From NCBI GenBank assembly GCA_019637265.1, contig JAHBVY010000001.1, forward strand, positions 1,910,505-1,974,504: a DNA stretch of 64,000 bases, given 5' to 3'. The notes under the pieces were generated by a model. The model was not told where the DNA came from, did no database searches, and saw only the letters and a list, made by a program, of their open reading frames with translations. Source of the stretch: Polyangiaceae bacterium (GTDB lineage: Bacteria > Myxococcota_A > Polyangia > Polyangiales > Polyangiaceae). The position numbers and the translations under genes were made by a program. Positions 19,192-26,969 of the stretch are shown in pieces. Positions within the stretch are counted from its first letter, which is position 1; each line of letters opens with the position of its first letter.

Positions 19192-20439
19192 CTACGCGTA
19201 GCGCGACGCGAGGCCTCGGGCGCTCACGCGACGCTCATCCAGATCACCGAGCAGCACCGCGGCGTGCGGCCGATACACCGGCGCCGGCTCCGAGAGCTCA
19301 GTCACCGCGGCCACCGCCACCAGCTGAAACACGTCACCGGCGCGCCAACCGATCGCCCCGCGCACCACCGCCTCAGCCGTCGTGCCCTCGGCGTCCAGCA
19401 CCAGCTCACCCTCCGACTGCGTCAACATCGCCTCACGCTCGATCCGTCGCGCAGGAGCGCCCGGCTCCCACCACACCACGCGCACCACCGGCGCCCCCGC
19501 CGGGTGACGTGCGAGGCAACGCTCGAAGGTGGGCTGCGAGAGCCGCCAGCTCACCACCACCCGCGCCCCCTGCGTGAACAAAAGCGCGCTGTCTGGGCTG
19601 ATGGGCGACGCCGCGACGAGCGGCGCGGGAGAAACAGCGGGAGACGAACCATCGGCGACGGACGGCCCGAGAGAAACGGCGGGAGACGGACTAGCTGCCG
19701 GAGGCGCCTCGGGTGAATCGCCAGCCGCCTCGACGAGAATTGGTTCGGGTGACGAATCACCAGCAACAAGGGGTGCGTCAGGTGTGGGATCGTCGGCAAC
19801 GGGCGGCGTGTCAGCGGGAGAAGGCGCGTCGGTGAGCGAACCGCCTGCCAACTCAGCGGCAGATGGTTCGTAAGACGAACCATCGGTAACGGGCGGCGCG
19901 TCAGGCGTCGGATCTTCAACGACGGGAACCGGCTCCGCTACGGGCGACGCCACGGCGACGGGGGACGCCACGGTGATGGGCTCCGGCTCCGAGGCGCGCG
20001 GGGCTGCTCCGGGCGGCGAGGTGCGCTCCTTCAGCGACTCGAGCAGGCGCCGTGCGTGCTCGTGCTCGGGCTCCTTCTCGAGCACCTCTTCCAGCACCCC
20101 GACGCTGCGCTCCAGGTGACCCTGGGCGGCGTAGATCTCCGCCAAGGTGACGGTTGCGAGCGGCCGCCGCGGCGCCTCGTCCACCACCGTTTCCCCGCGG
20201 ATCACCTTCGCGGCGTCCGGCAAATGCAGGCCCTGCTCCACGAGCCCCGCGAGCAGATCGCGCGCCACCCCGAACCAGCCACGCACGCGGCGGCTCTCCG
20301 CGCCGTCACCGTAAGCGCGCCGCAGCGCCTCGTCGGTCAGCTCGTCGCGCGTCATCACCTCCGGGCGCGAGACGCCAAGCGCCCTGACGTGCTCGATCAA
20401 CTCCTGACGCGAGAGGCGCGCTAGCGACGTGCGGTCCAC
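19192..20439 (-). CDS. Rho-N-like/TPR/Pro-rich protein of unknown function
   Basis: The 415-residue protein opens with a short helical LSRQELIEHVRALGVSRPEVMTRDELTDEAL segment resembling the Rho N-terminal (SAP-like) fold. A TPR-like pair follows at ~90-135 (LAEIYAAQGHLERSVGVLEEVLEKEPEHEHARRLLESL). Residues ~140-270 are a Pro/Ala/Ser/Asp-rich linker with repeated PVADDPTPDAP and DGSSP units. The last ~130 residues are a beta-rich domain (ARVVVSWRLSQPTFERCL...VVRVVWWEPG...VFQLVAVAAVTELSEPAP) whose layout recalls DUF4912, which is often paired with a Rho-N segment; that link is tentative. The GTG start at 20439 lies 15 bp from a perfect 12-bp inverted repeat, so tight transcriptional control is likely. 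Confidence 0.7.
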   Translation of the reverse strand: MDRTSLARLSRQELIEHVRALGVSRPEVMTRDELTDEALRRAYGDGAESRRVRGWFGVARDLLAGLVEQGLHLPDAAKVIRGETVVDEAPRRPLATVTLAEIYAAQGHLERSVGVLEEVLEKEPEHEHARRLLESLKERTSPPGAAPRASEPEPITVASPVAVASPVAEPVPVVEDPTPDAPPVTDGSSYEPSAAELAGGSLTDAPSPADTPPVADDPTPDAPLVAGDSSPEPILVEAAGDSPEAPPAASPSPAVSLGPSVADGSSPAVSPAPLVAASPISPDSALLFTQGARVVVSWRLSQPTFERCLARHPAGAPVVRVVWWEPGAPARRIEREAMLTQSEGELVLDAEGTTAEAVVRGAIGWRAGDVFQLVAVAAVTELSEPAPVYRPHAAVLLGDLDERRVSARGLASRYA

Positions 20440-20453
20440 GCCCCGAAGCTAGC

Positions 20454-20479
20454 ACGACAAACGGTTCACCGTTTGTCGT
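20454..20479. promoter_or_regulatory. Perfect 26-bp palindrome, probable operator
   Basis: Half-site ACGACAAACGGT (20454-20465), TC, then its exact reverse complement (20468-20479). It sits 15-40 bp upstream of the GTG start of the leftward gene. The AAACGGT/ACCGTTT core resembles TetR-family operators. A 2-nt centre makes an RNA hairpin unlikely, so a dimeric repressor site is the better reading; no such regulator is in the window. Confidence 0.7.
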
Positions 20480-20557
20480 CGTACGTTCCCCGTGGCAACG
20501 CGCACCACGATCTGCATCCTGGCTATCCCGTGGGGGCGCCGCGTGCTGCGTCCCTAC

Positions 20558-21601
20558 CTAAACCCACGCCGCGCCAGGCTCTGGCCAGCGCCGCTCCGCG
20601 AGGCGCTCGCGCGCTGCCTCGGCGTCGCGCCCGATCTGCGCCACCAGCGCCGGAAGGCCATCGAAGCGCCGCTCCTCCCGCAGGCGATGCACGAGGTGCA
20701 GGCGCAGCCGCGCGCCGTACAGCTCCGCCTGGAACGGCTGACCATCCGCCCCGGTGAGCAGGTGCGCCTCCACGCTCACCGGCGCCTCCGCTCGCGCGTC
20801 CACCGTGGGGCGCCGCCCGATGTTCACCACGCCGGTGGCGAGCGCGCGCCCCGGCTCCTCACCACGCGAGAGATCGTCCACCAAGCAGGTGTACACCCCG
20901 TGCGGCGGGATGAGCTCAGCCACCTCCGCGAGATTTGCCGTGGGGAAACCGATCTGACGCCCGCGCGCGTCGCCGTGCACCACCTGACCCGTGAGCGCGT
21001 GCGGCCGCGTGAGCAGCCGAGCCGCCAACTCCAAATCCCCCGCGCGCACCGCCTCACGCGCTCGCGAGCTCGAGATAGCCCCCGCCGCGTCACCCGTCAG
21101 TGGCTCTGACCATGGCTGGAAGCCGAGCTCCGCACCCAGCTCCCGCAGCGTGCTCAGGTCCCCCGCGCGCCCGCGCCCGAAGCGAAAATTCTCCCCCACC
21201 AGCACCTGAGCGGCGGCGAGTCGCTCGCGCAAGAACTCGCGCGCGAAGGCCTCGGGCGTGTGCGCCGCGAGCTCGCGGGTGAACGGCTCCACCACCACCG
21301 TGAGCTCCGGGCTCAGGCGCTGGATCAGCGCCGCCTTGCGCGCGGTGGGGGTCAGGCGATCGAGCGTCGCCGAGGCGAGCACCTCCGCGGGGTGCGGATC
21401 GAAGGTGAGCACCAGCGGCGTGAGCCCCGCGGCGTGAGCCCGCGCCGCCGCCGCCGCCAGCACCGCCTGATGCCCCTGGTGCACCCCATCGAAGTTACCG
21501 ATCGCCACCAAGCTCTGCCCAGTGAGCCTGAGCGCTCGCACGCCGCGCACCCAGCCCGCTGAGGCATCCGTCGCGTGATCCAATGAGCGCTCGCCGGGCA
21601 T
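20558..21601 (-). CDS. ribF: Bifunctional riboflavin kinase / FAD synthetase
   Basis: RibF phosphorylates riboflavin to FMN and adenylates FMN to FAD. The N-terminal nucleotidyltransferase domain shows AIGNFDGVHQGH (residues 33-44), LTFDPHP and the ISSSRAREAVRAGDLELAARLL segment. The C-terminal kinase domain shows GRQIGFPTANL and HGVYTCLV. Length (347) is a little above the usual ~310 because of an N-terminal lead of ~20 residues. It is divergent from holA across ~115 bp. ribA, another flavin gene, lies ~2 kb away but is not in the same transcript. Confidence 0.95.
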   Translation of the reverse strand: MPGERSLDHATDASAGWVRGVRALRLTGQSLVAIGNFDGVHQGHQAVLAAAAARAHAAGLTPLVLTFDPHPAEVLASATLDRLTPTARKAALIQRLSPELTVVVEPFTRELAAHTPEAFAREFLRERLAAAQVLVGENFRFGRGRAGDLSTLRELGAELGFQPWSEPLTGDAAGAISSSRAREAVRAGDLELAARLLTRPHALTGQVVHGDARGRQIGFPTANLAEVAELIPPHGVYTCLVDDLSRGEEPGRALATGVVNIGRRPTVDARAEAPVSVEAHLLTGADGQPFQAELYGARLRLHLVHRLREERRFDGLPALVAQIGRDAEAARERLAERRWPEPGAAWV

Positions 21602-21715
21602 GAGACGGCGCGTCTTTACTACAGCCGCTCCGCGCTGACCACGCCTTGACCACGTCCCGTAGGCTCAGCCTCACGCGCTGACCCGCGCGGCGCAAGGCTG
21701 CTATAAGCCTGCGCC

Positions 21716-22753
21716 ATGACCCCTGAAGAGGCCCTGGCGGAGGCGCAGGCAGGCTCGCTGCGGCCGGTCTACCTGGTGCACGGCAGCGAGCGCTTCTTGC
21801 ACGATGGCGTGCTGCGCGCGCTGCGCGACGCGGCGACCCTCGGTGGGATCCCGGGGATGAACGACGACCAGCTCACCGCCGGTGAAGCCAGCGTGGAGGC
21901 GGCGCTCGGCGCGGCGCGCACGCTGCCGATGATGGGCGCGCGGCGCCTGGTGCTGGTGCGCCACATCGATCGCTGGGAGCCGCGCGGCGACGCACCCAAA
22001 GCCAAGGGCAAGGGCGCTCAGGCACTAGACCAGCTCACTGACTATGCTGAGGATCCCGTCAGCACCACGGTGCTGGTGCTCTCGAGCGCCACCTTGGACA
22101 AGCGGCGGCGCCTGTTCATCCTGGCGCAAAAGCAAGGCTTCTTGGTGGAGTGCACGCCGCCCAAGGCGCAGGAGCTGCCGAGCTGGGTCGCGGGCGCCAT
22201 CAAGCGGCGCGGTCACGCGGCGGCGCCAGGCGTCGCCGAGCTGATCGCGCAGATTGGCGGCACGGATTTGGCGCAGCTCGACGACGCCGTGGAGCGCGTT
22301 TGTCTCTACGCGGGGCCTGGCGAGCGGATCACGGAGGCGATGGTCGCCGAGTGCATCGTGCGGGTGACCAGCCAAACGGGTTTTGATTTGGTGGATCAGG
22401 TCGCGCGGCGCGACGTGGGGCGCTGCCTCTCGGCGCTCTCCGACGTGTTCGACCCGAACGGCGCGCCGGCGCTGGTGGGGCTGCTCGCGTGGTCGGCGCG
22501 CCAGCTGCTCGCGTTTGATTCCGCGAGGAAATCAGGCGCGTCGCCGGCCGACGCCGCCAAGGCAGCCGGGGCGCCGCCGTTCAAGGCGCGCGACTTGGAG
22601 GCGCAGCTCCGGCGCGTGTCCACGGCGGAGCTCGAGCGCTGGCTCGAGACGCTGGCGGGGGTGGACATGGCGATCAAGGGTGGCTCGGCGCGCCCTCCGC
22701 TCGCGGTGTTCGAAGCGGCGCTGCTCGAGCTGTGCGCTCAGCGTCGTCCGTGA
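21716..22753 (+). CDS. holA: DNA polymerase III delta subunit
   Basis: The 345-residue product matches HolA, the clamp-loader subunit that opens the beta sliding clamp. Visible are RPVYLVHGSERFLHDGVLRALR, TLPMMGARRLVLVRHIDRW, AVERVCLYAGPGERITEAMVAECI and the C-terminal LRRVSTAELERWLETLAGVDMAIKGGSARPPLAVFEAALLELC. Delta has the AAA+ fold but no functional Walker A, consistent with what is seen. It stands alone on the plus strand between ribF and ribA. Confidence 0.93.
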   Translation: MTPEEALAEAQAGSLRPVYLVHGSERFLHDGVLRALRDAATLGGIPGMNDDQLTAGEASVEAALGAARTLPMMGARRLVLVRHIDRWEPRGDAPKAKGKGAQALDQLTDYAEDPVSTTVLVLSSATLDKRRRLFILAQKQGFLVECTPPKAQELPSWVAGAIKRRGHAAAPGVAELIAQIGGTDLAQLDDAVERVCLYAGPGERITEAMVAECIVRVTSQTGFDLVDQVARRDVGRCLSALSDVFDPNGAPALVGLLAWSARQLLAFDSARKSGASPADAAKAAGAPPFKARDLEAQLRRVSTAELERWLETLAGVDMAIKGGSARPPLAVFEAALLELCAQRRP

Positions 22754-23106
22754 GCGCTGCGGAGCGCCCAAGATAACTGGGCTGAGGCGCGAAACAGGCA
22801 AACCCCCGCCCCTACGCGCTGATCCTTCGAGAGGTTTCGCGGCGCATCGTTCTGGAGCAGCTCGGCTGATCTTCGTGAGCTCCTCGCAAGGCTCCTCCGT
22901 GAGGCCTGGGCAAAATCCGCAAGGCTACTTGACCTGGCGAGCGCTGCGCTTCATCTTCCTCGTCGGTCTCGCATTGGAGTCCGCGGGGGTCCCTGCCGAT
23001 GGAGGGGCCTTGGCGCGCGGATGTGGCTGCTAACTAGAGGCGCGCCGCTCACACTTCGGTGAGCCACGCACCGAACGCCGCCGCCCCTTGCGTCGCCCAG
23101 CCAGCC
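22754..23106. other. Gap between holA and ribA
   Basis: No supported gene. I looked for an FMN riboswitch ahead of ribA and found no matching conserved core. The ribA frame stays open back to a GTG at 23059, but that added segment is Ala/Pro-rich and unlike the family. Confidence 0.5.
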
Positions 23107-23766
23107 ATGTCCGAGAAGAATCACGGCCTCGAGGCGCTCGCTGCCGCCAAGGTGCCCACGCGCTTCGGTGAGTTCGACATCCAGGTGTTCCGCTGGGGTG
23201 GCCCCAAGCCGCACCCCGATTTGAGCGATGAGCACGTGGCGCTCGTGGTGGGGGACGTGCGCGGTAAGTCGAACGTGCCGCTGCGCATCCACTCAGAGTG
23301 CCTGACCAGTGAGGTGTTCGGCTCGCTCAAGTGCGACTGCCGGGAGCAGCTGGAGGGCGCGCAGCGCTACGTGGCGGAGGCTGGTGAGGGCGTCGTACTT
23401 TACTTGCGGCAAGAGGGTCGCGGCATCGGCCTCGCCAACAAAATCAAGGCGTACGCGCTGCAGCAGGCGGGGGCGGACACCATCGAGGCGAACGAGCGGC
23501 TGCACCTCCCGGTGGACGCGCGCAGCTACGACGTGGCCGCGGCGATGATCCGCCACCTGGGGCTCGAGTCCATTCGGCTCATCACCAACAACCCCGCCAA
23601 GCTGGAGGGCCTGCGTCAGCTCGGCGTGGAGGTGGCGGGGCGCATCCCCATGGTGATCGCGCCCAACTCATACTCGCGGGATTACCTCGAGGTAAAACGC
23701 CGCCGCATGGCGCACCACCTGCCGGAAGCCGCGAACGGCAAGAGCGCCCTGAACGGCCAGCGGTAG
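23107..23766 (+). CDS. ribA: GTP cyclohydrolase II
   Basis: RibA opens GTP to 2,5-diamino-6-ribosylamino-pyrimidinone phosphate, the first committed step of riboflavin synthesis. The zinc ligands are visible in HSECLTSEVFGSLKCDCREQL, the substrate loop in LRQEGRGIGLANKIKAY, and the ending RLITNNPAKLEGLRQLGVEV is standard. The ATG at 23107 (MSEKNHGLEALA...) gives 219 residues, close to stand-alone RibA; a GTG at 23059 is an alternative. Unlike many bacteria it is not fused to RibB. The final Arg codon and stop begin a tandem repeat that continues downstream. Confidence 0.95.
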   Translation: MSEKNHGLEALAAAKVPTRFGEFDIQVFRWGGPKPHPDLSDEHVALVVGDVRGKSNVPLRIHSECLTSEVFGSLKCDCREQLEGAQRYVAEAGEGVVLYLRQEGRGIGLANKIKAYALQQAGADTIEANERLHLPVDARSYDVAAAMIRHLGLESIRLITNNPAKLEGLRQLGVEVAGRIPMVIAPNSYSRDYLEVKRRRMAHHLPEAANGKSALNGQR

Positions 23767-23921
23767 GTTACGGCGTTCAAGCGCCCATCCGCGCCGTCGT
23801 GCTCGACTGCTGTTGGAACAGACGGCGGTAGGTTTATACGGCATTCAAGAATACCATCCGCGCCGCCGTGCTCGACTGCTGCGGGAACAGACGGCGGTAG
23901 GTTTTATGCGGCGTTTCAAGG
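23761..23921. repeat. Tandem repeat beginning at the ribA stop
   Basis: Units of 65 and 69 bp (23761-23825, 23826-23894) plus a 27-bp partial (23895-23921). Each begins CGGTAGGTT, has CCATCCGCGCCG and GTGCTCGACTGCTG inside, and ends GAACAGACGG. The first unit starts with the last codon and stop of ribA. The partial unit runs into GTTTTTTGGGGGTTGGC (23921-23937). Confidence 0.85.
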
Positions 23922-24015
23922 TTTTTTGGGGGTTGGCTAGCGCTGAACGCGTTGGAGCACGCTCGCTGAAGGCGCCCACATGCGTCGCCAGGCGTGATTC
24001 GTCAGGTATCGTGAC

Positions 24016-24043
24016 GTGGGGGCGAATGATGATTCGCCCCCAC
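24016..24043. terminator. Perfect 12-bp hairpin between convergent genes
   Basis: GTGGGGGCGAAT, loop GATG, then ATTCGCCCCCAC. It lies between ribA and the leftward DUF4230 gene, so it may end transcription from both sides although no U-tract follows. A 16-bp direct repeat (CGTCAGGTATCGTGAC) brackets it at 24000-24015 and 24113-24128. Confidence 0.65.
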
Positions 24044-24127
24044 CTGCACGGTGGGTTCGGCATCAGCTGCCATGACCAATCCTGACAGGAATAGGCAACG
24101 GCGAGCGCGCTGCGTCAGGTATCGTGA

Positions 24128-24772
24128 CTAATCGCTCCGAGGTGCGCCAGCGTCCACTGCGGGTGCGTCGAAGTGGATCTCGACGTGCTGATAGCCGAGC
24201 GCCATCAGCAGGCTCGTGAGCGTGCGCTTCGCGCCCGCCTCCGCGCGCGCCAAGATGCCTGACGCCAGCGCTGCCTCCCGCAGCTCACTGAGCGCCGCGC
24301 GGCGCGCCTGGCTCTCCAGCGCCACGTTGGGTTTCGCCAGGAGATCGGTGTTGCGCGAGTGGACGAAGGTGCGCTCCTCATCGAGCGCGATGGTGAACAC
24401 CGCCGGCGCCGGCAGCCTGAGCCGCACGCGGTTGTTCGCGTCGTCCACCTCCACGCGATCCGCGTTCAGGCTCCGCAAGTCCACCCCGGCGCTCACGTCC
24501 GCCGCCGCCACGAGCAAGATGGAGTCCTCCGCGGTGAGCAAGCCGAAGGCGCGCCGCTGCTCCTCCTTCAGCTGCACCACCCGCTCGATCCGGAAGGACA
24601 CCGTCTCGAGCCGCGCCAGCTCCTGCACGCTCTGAAGCACCGGCGGCGTCGCGCGCACCGTGACCACCCGCTCCGGCGGCGCGTCCGTCAGCGCGTTGGC
24701 GATCGCAAAACCTCCCCCCAACGCGCCGAGCACCGCGAACAGCACCAGCAACACGACCACCCACCGGGGCAT
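24128..24772 (-). CDS. DUF4230-type membrane-anchored protein
   Basis: The product (214 residues from the ATG at 24772) has one N-terminal membrane helix (PRWVVVLLVLFAVLGALGGGFAIANAL), then an extracytoplasmic domain with the pattern of DUF4230: SILLVAAADVSAGVDLRSLNADRVEVD, VRLRLPAPAVFTIALDEERTFVHSR, and the closing helix ILARAEAGAKRTLTSLLMALGYQHVEIHF. The function of the family is not established. The frame extends upstream into the direct repeat at 24.9 kb, so that portion is not coding; an ATG at 24826 is the only other reasonable start. Confidence 0.75.
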   Translation of the reverse strand: MPRWVVVLLVLFAVLGALGGGFAIANALTDAPPERVVTVRATPPVLQSVQELARLETVSFRIERVVQLKEEQRRAFGLLTAEDSILLVAAADVSAGVDLRSLNADRVEVDDANNRVRLRLPAPAVFTIALDEERTFVHSRNTDLLAKPNVALESQARRAALSELREAALASGILARAEAGAKRTLTSLLMALGYQHVEIHFDAPAVDAGAPRSD

Positions 24773-24900
24773 GTCTGAAGACTCGTTCAGCCCCTGTGGC
24801 CCGCTCGCATCCGGACCCCCGTGCATGCCCGAAGCTTGGTGCGCCCCCCTGCCCGCCGTCAAGCCACGGCCGCACGACCCAGGACGGCGCCATCGACTGC

Positions 24901-25169
24901 GCGTCGTACGAGGCGGCATGGCGCGGTGCCGTCCAACCGGCTCTCCAACGTCCTGAAGCGCTGTGAGGCGCACTTCAAGGGCTCAGGGATCCGCTCGTAA
25001 GGTCGACGACCGTGATCTCAACGCCGCCCAGTACATGAACAGCGTCGTTGGGGACCTACATCGCGCATCAGGAGGGAGTGCACCCCACCCAATCCGAAAA
25101 TCTGGAACGGTCCGCGCCAGGGCTGCTCAGGGCGGCATCACATCACCACGGGGCCCGCGGTGCGCGGTG
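24901..25169 (+). repeat. Direct repeat, copy 1, including a cas2 3'-end fragment
   Basis: About 269 bp nearly identical to 26428-26697. Landmarks are GGCGGCATGGCGCGGTGCC, AAGGTCGACGACCGTGATC, CAGGAGGGAGTGCACCCC and GGTCCGCGCCAGGGCTGCTC. The right end carries GGCGGCATCACATCACCACG, which in copy 2 spans the stop and last codons of cas2. Positions ~24923-25095 also match the inverted copy at 9.8-10.0 kb. Confidence 0.92.
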
Positions 25170-25178
25170 TGAGCCGAC

Positions 25179-25637
25179 CTACTCGGTCGATACTGGAACG
25201 ACCCACACGTCCGACGGAAAGCCGATCTGACGCAGGTTCTCGGCGAGGCGTCTCTCTGACGTTGCGAACGGTCGACCGTGGATCGCCGCCGTCGTGGCGA
25301 TCAGCAGGTCGGCTTCCGAAAAATTGATCGCTGGCTTCACCGCCCTACCCCTCGCCCACAACCTCGCCGCGAGGAGCCACCCTCGCCCTCCCGCGACGTC
25401 GAGCCCCAACACCTCCACTCGCTCGATGAGCTTCTCCAACCCCACGAGCCGACGCCGCCCCTCCCCTCGCAGGACCAGCTCTTCGATGCCTCGCCTTAGC
25501 TCGAAGTGGGTCACGTAAGAGACCGCGAGCTCACCAGCTTGGATCAAGCCTTCGACGAACCCATGCTCAATCGGGTACTTGGACCGCGCTTCACGATGGA
25601 GGAACCGACTGATCACGTTCGTGTCGACGACCGTCAT
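25179..25637 (-). CDS. vapC: PIN-domain ribonuclease, VapC-like toxin
   Basis: The 152-residue product has the PIN layout of VapC: N-terminal VVDTNVISRFL with the first acidic residue, SYVTHFELRRGIEEL with the conserved glutamate, and NFSEADLLIATTAAIHGRPFATSE with the later acidic pair. VapC toxins cut RNA, commonly tRNA or rRNA, and are held in check by a co-transcribed antitoxin. Its ATG overlaps the stop of the upstream 238-residue gene (ATGA), so that protein occupies the antitoxin slot although it is much larger than VapB. The pair sits between two long direct repeats and immediately downstream of cas2. Confidence 0.85.
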   Translation of the reverse strand: MTVVDTNVISRFLHREARSKYPIEHGFVEGLIQAGELAVSYVTHFELRRGIEELVLRGEGRRRLVGLEKLIERVEVLGLDVAGGRGWLLAARLWARGRAVKPAINFSEADLLIATTAAIHGRPFATSERRLAENLRQIGFPSDVWVVPVSTE

Positions 25638-26350
25638 CGAAAGTCCGTCATGCGAGCTTCCGAGAGGACTCGCCAGTCTTCATCGGTCAAGGATGACCGC
25701 AGCCGCTCCACGGTGGCGAGGAGCCTCTCGCTGCGCTGCTCACGGGTTTCCTCCGCGAAGGGCAAGATCTCGATCCCCTCCTGACGCAAGCAATCGCGCA
25801 CCTCCTTGAACTGGAGGAACGAGCAATCGATCAGATCCGTCGTCCGGCGAACGTCGCCACCAGCGCGCGCCTCTTCGATCGCCGCCATGAGCGCGACCCA
25901 CCCGCGGGTGAAGGCTGGGAGCTCAAGCTCCTCCTCTGGGTGCTCGAGCGCCTGAGCAAGCTCAGCGGCGCCGACATGCGACAAGATCGCCTCGTCCACC
26001 GAACGCAGGAACCCAATGATCCAGGCGACGGTGTCGGCGATGTCCTCATCGTCGAGGAAGGCCACTAGTAAGGCGACCTCTTCATTTACGAGGTCCGTCA
26101 AGCTCACCGACTGGCTTGCCTCCGCACTCTCAGCAAGCGCACGCCAAACCACGGATGCCATGGCACGCACCGGCTCACGGAGCCCCTGCGACACCGTCAC
26201 CAACAGCTCATCCGTGAGGGGCTCGGTGCGAAGCCGACGGATCGCCTCCTCCACCGGCTTCCGCGTCCACACCACCGAGGCTTGCTTGGCGGCCGGGAGC
26301 CGACGGAGCGCTCCCTGGATATCTAGGACCGCCAAGGATGCGGCGTACAT
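25634..26350 (-). CDS. Unknown helical protein coupled to VapC (possible antitoxin)
   Basis: I do not recognise this 238-residue protein. It looks mainly helical, with many acidic and Leu/Ala residues (VNEEVALLVAFLDDEDIADTVAW, AELAQALEHPEEELELPAFTRGW), and ends with a charged segment (EETREQRSERLLATVERLRSSLTDEDWRVLSEARM) that could wrap a partner protein. No DNA-binding motif of the usual VapB classes is obvious. The frame runs back to 26500, but the first ~24 codons lie in the direct repeat. The ATG at 26350 is chosen; a GTG at 26371 is possible. The 4-bp overlap with the PIN gene is the main evidence for a toxin-antitoxin pair. Confidence 0.65.
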   Translation of the reverse strand: MYAASLAVLDIQGALRRLPAAKQASVVWTRKPVEEAIRRLRTEPLTDELLVTVSQGLREPVRAMASVVWRALAESAEASQSVSLTDLVNEEVALLVAFLDDEDIADTVAWIIGFLRSVDEAILSHVGAAELAQALEHPEEELELPAFTRGWVALMAAIEEARAGGDVRRTTDLIDCSFLQFKEVRDCLRQEGIEILPFAEETREQRSERLLATVERLRSSLTDEDWRVLSEARMTDFR

Positions 26351-26427
26351 GGAGCGTGCTGGCAGGGTCACGACGAAACCTCGGGTGGACTGTAGCACGC
26401 CGCGAACAACTGGCGCGGCGCCCAGGT

Positions 26428-26697
26428 GCGTCGTGCGAGGCGGCATGGCGCGGTGCCGTCCAACCGGCTCTTCAACGTCCTGAAGCGTCGTGAGACGCAC
26501 TTCAAGGGCTCAGGGATCCGCTCGTAAGGTCGACGACCGTGATCTCAACGCCGCCCAGTACATGAACAGCGTCGTTGGGGACCTACATCGCGCATCAGGA
26601 GGGAGTGCACCCCCCCCCAATCCCAAAATCTGGAACGGTCCGCGCCAGGGCTGCTCAGGGCGGCATCACACCACCACGGGGCCGGCGGTGCGCGGTG
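26428..26697 (+). repeat. Direct repeat, copy 2, overlapping the cas2 3' end
   Basis: Matches 24901-25169, shifted by ~1,528 bp, with a few substitutions and a C-run difference near 26610. The last ~32 bp are the 3' end of cas2. The two copies bracket the PIN/unknown cassette, giving it the outline of an insertion or segmental duplication. Confidence 0.92.
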
Positions 26698-26956
26698 CCA
26701 TGGGGCGGCCGACGTAGGCGGCGCAGGTGGAGCCGCGGCCTTGCTCGGGGCCGAGGTCGAAGAAGAGCACTTGGTCGTCTTGGTGGTGGATGACGGCGCT
26801 CAAGCGGCCTTTGAGCTCCACTAGATCCGAGGCGCTGAGCGCGCAGCAGAACACGGAGAACTGCACGTGATCGCCGTAGCCCTGCATCAGCTTGTACACG
26901 CCACGCAGGCGCTTGGGGTTCGAGATGTCATAGGTGACGACGTAGACGCGACGCAT
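26666..26956 (-). CDS. cas2: CRISPR-associated endonuclease Cas2
   Basis: The 96-residue product is a typical Cas2: MRRVYVVTYDISNPKRLRGVYKLMQGYGDHVQFSVFCCAL (ferredoxin-like first half with the catalytic-position Asp in YDI), then VIHHQDDQVLFFDLGPEQGRG and a tail RPMAPRTAGPVVV. Cas2 bridges Cas1 dimers in the integrase that inserts spacers. The ATG at 26956 follows a strong GGGAGGA ribosome site and lies 13 bp after the cas4-cas1 stop, so the two form an operon. A longer frame to 27100 overlaps cas1 and is rejected. Confidence 0.96.
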   Translation of the reverse strand: MRRVYVVTYDISNPKRLRGVYKLMQGYGDHVQFSVFCCALSASDLVELKGRLSAVIHHQDDQVLFFDLGPEQGRGSTCAAYVGRPMAPRTAGPVVV

Positions 26957-26969
26957 GCTTCCTCCCGTC

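Noticed and set aside
22754..23106. FMN riboswitch ahead of ribA
   Set aside because: No conserved riboswitch core could be recognised by eye.
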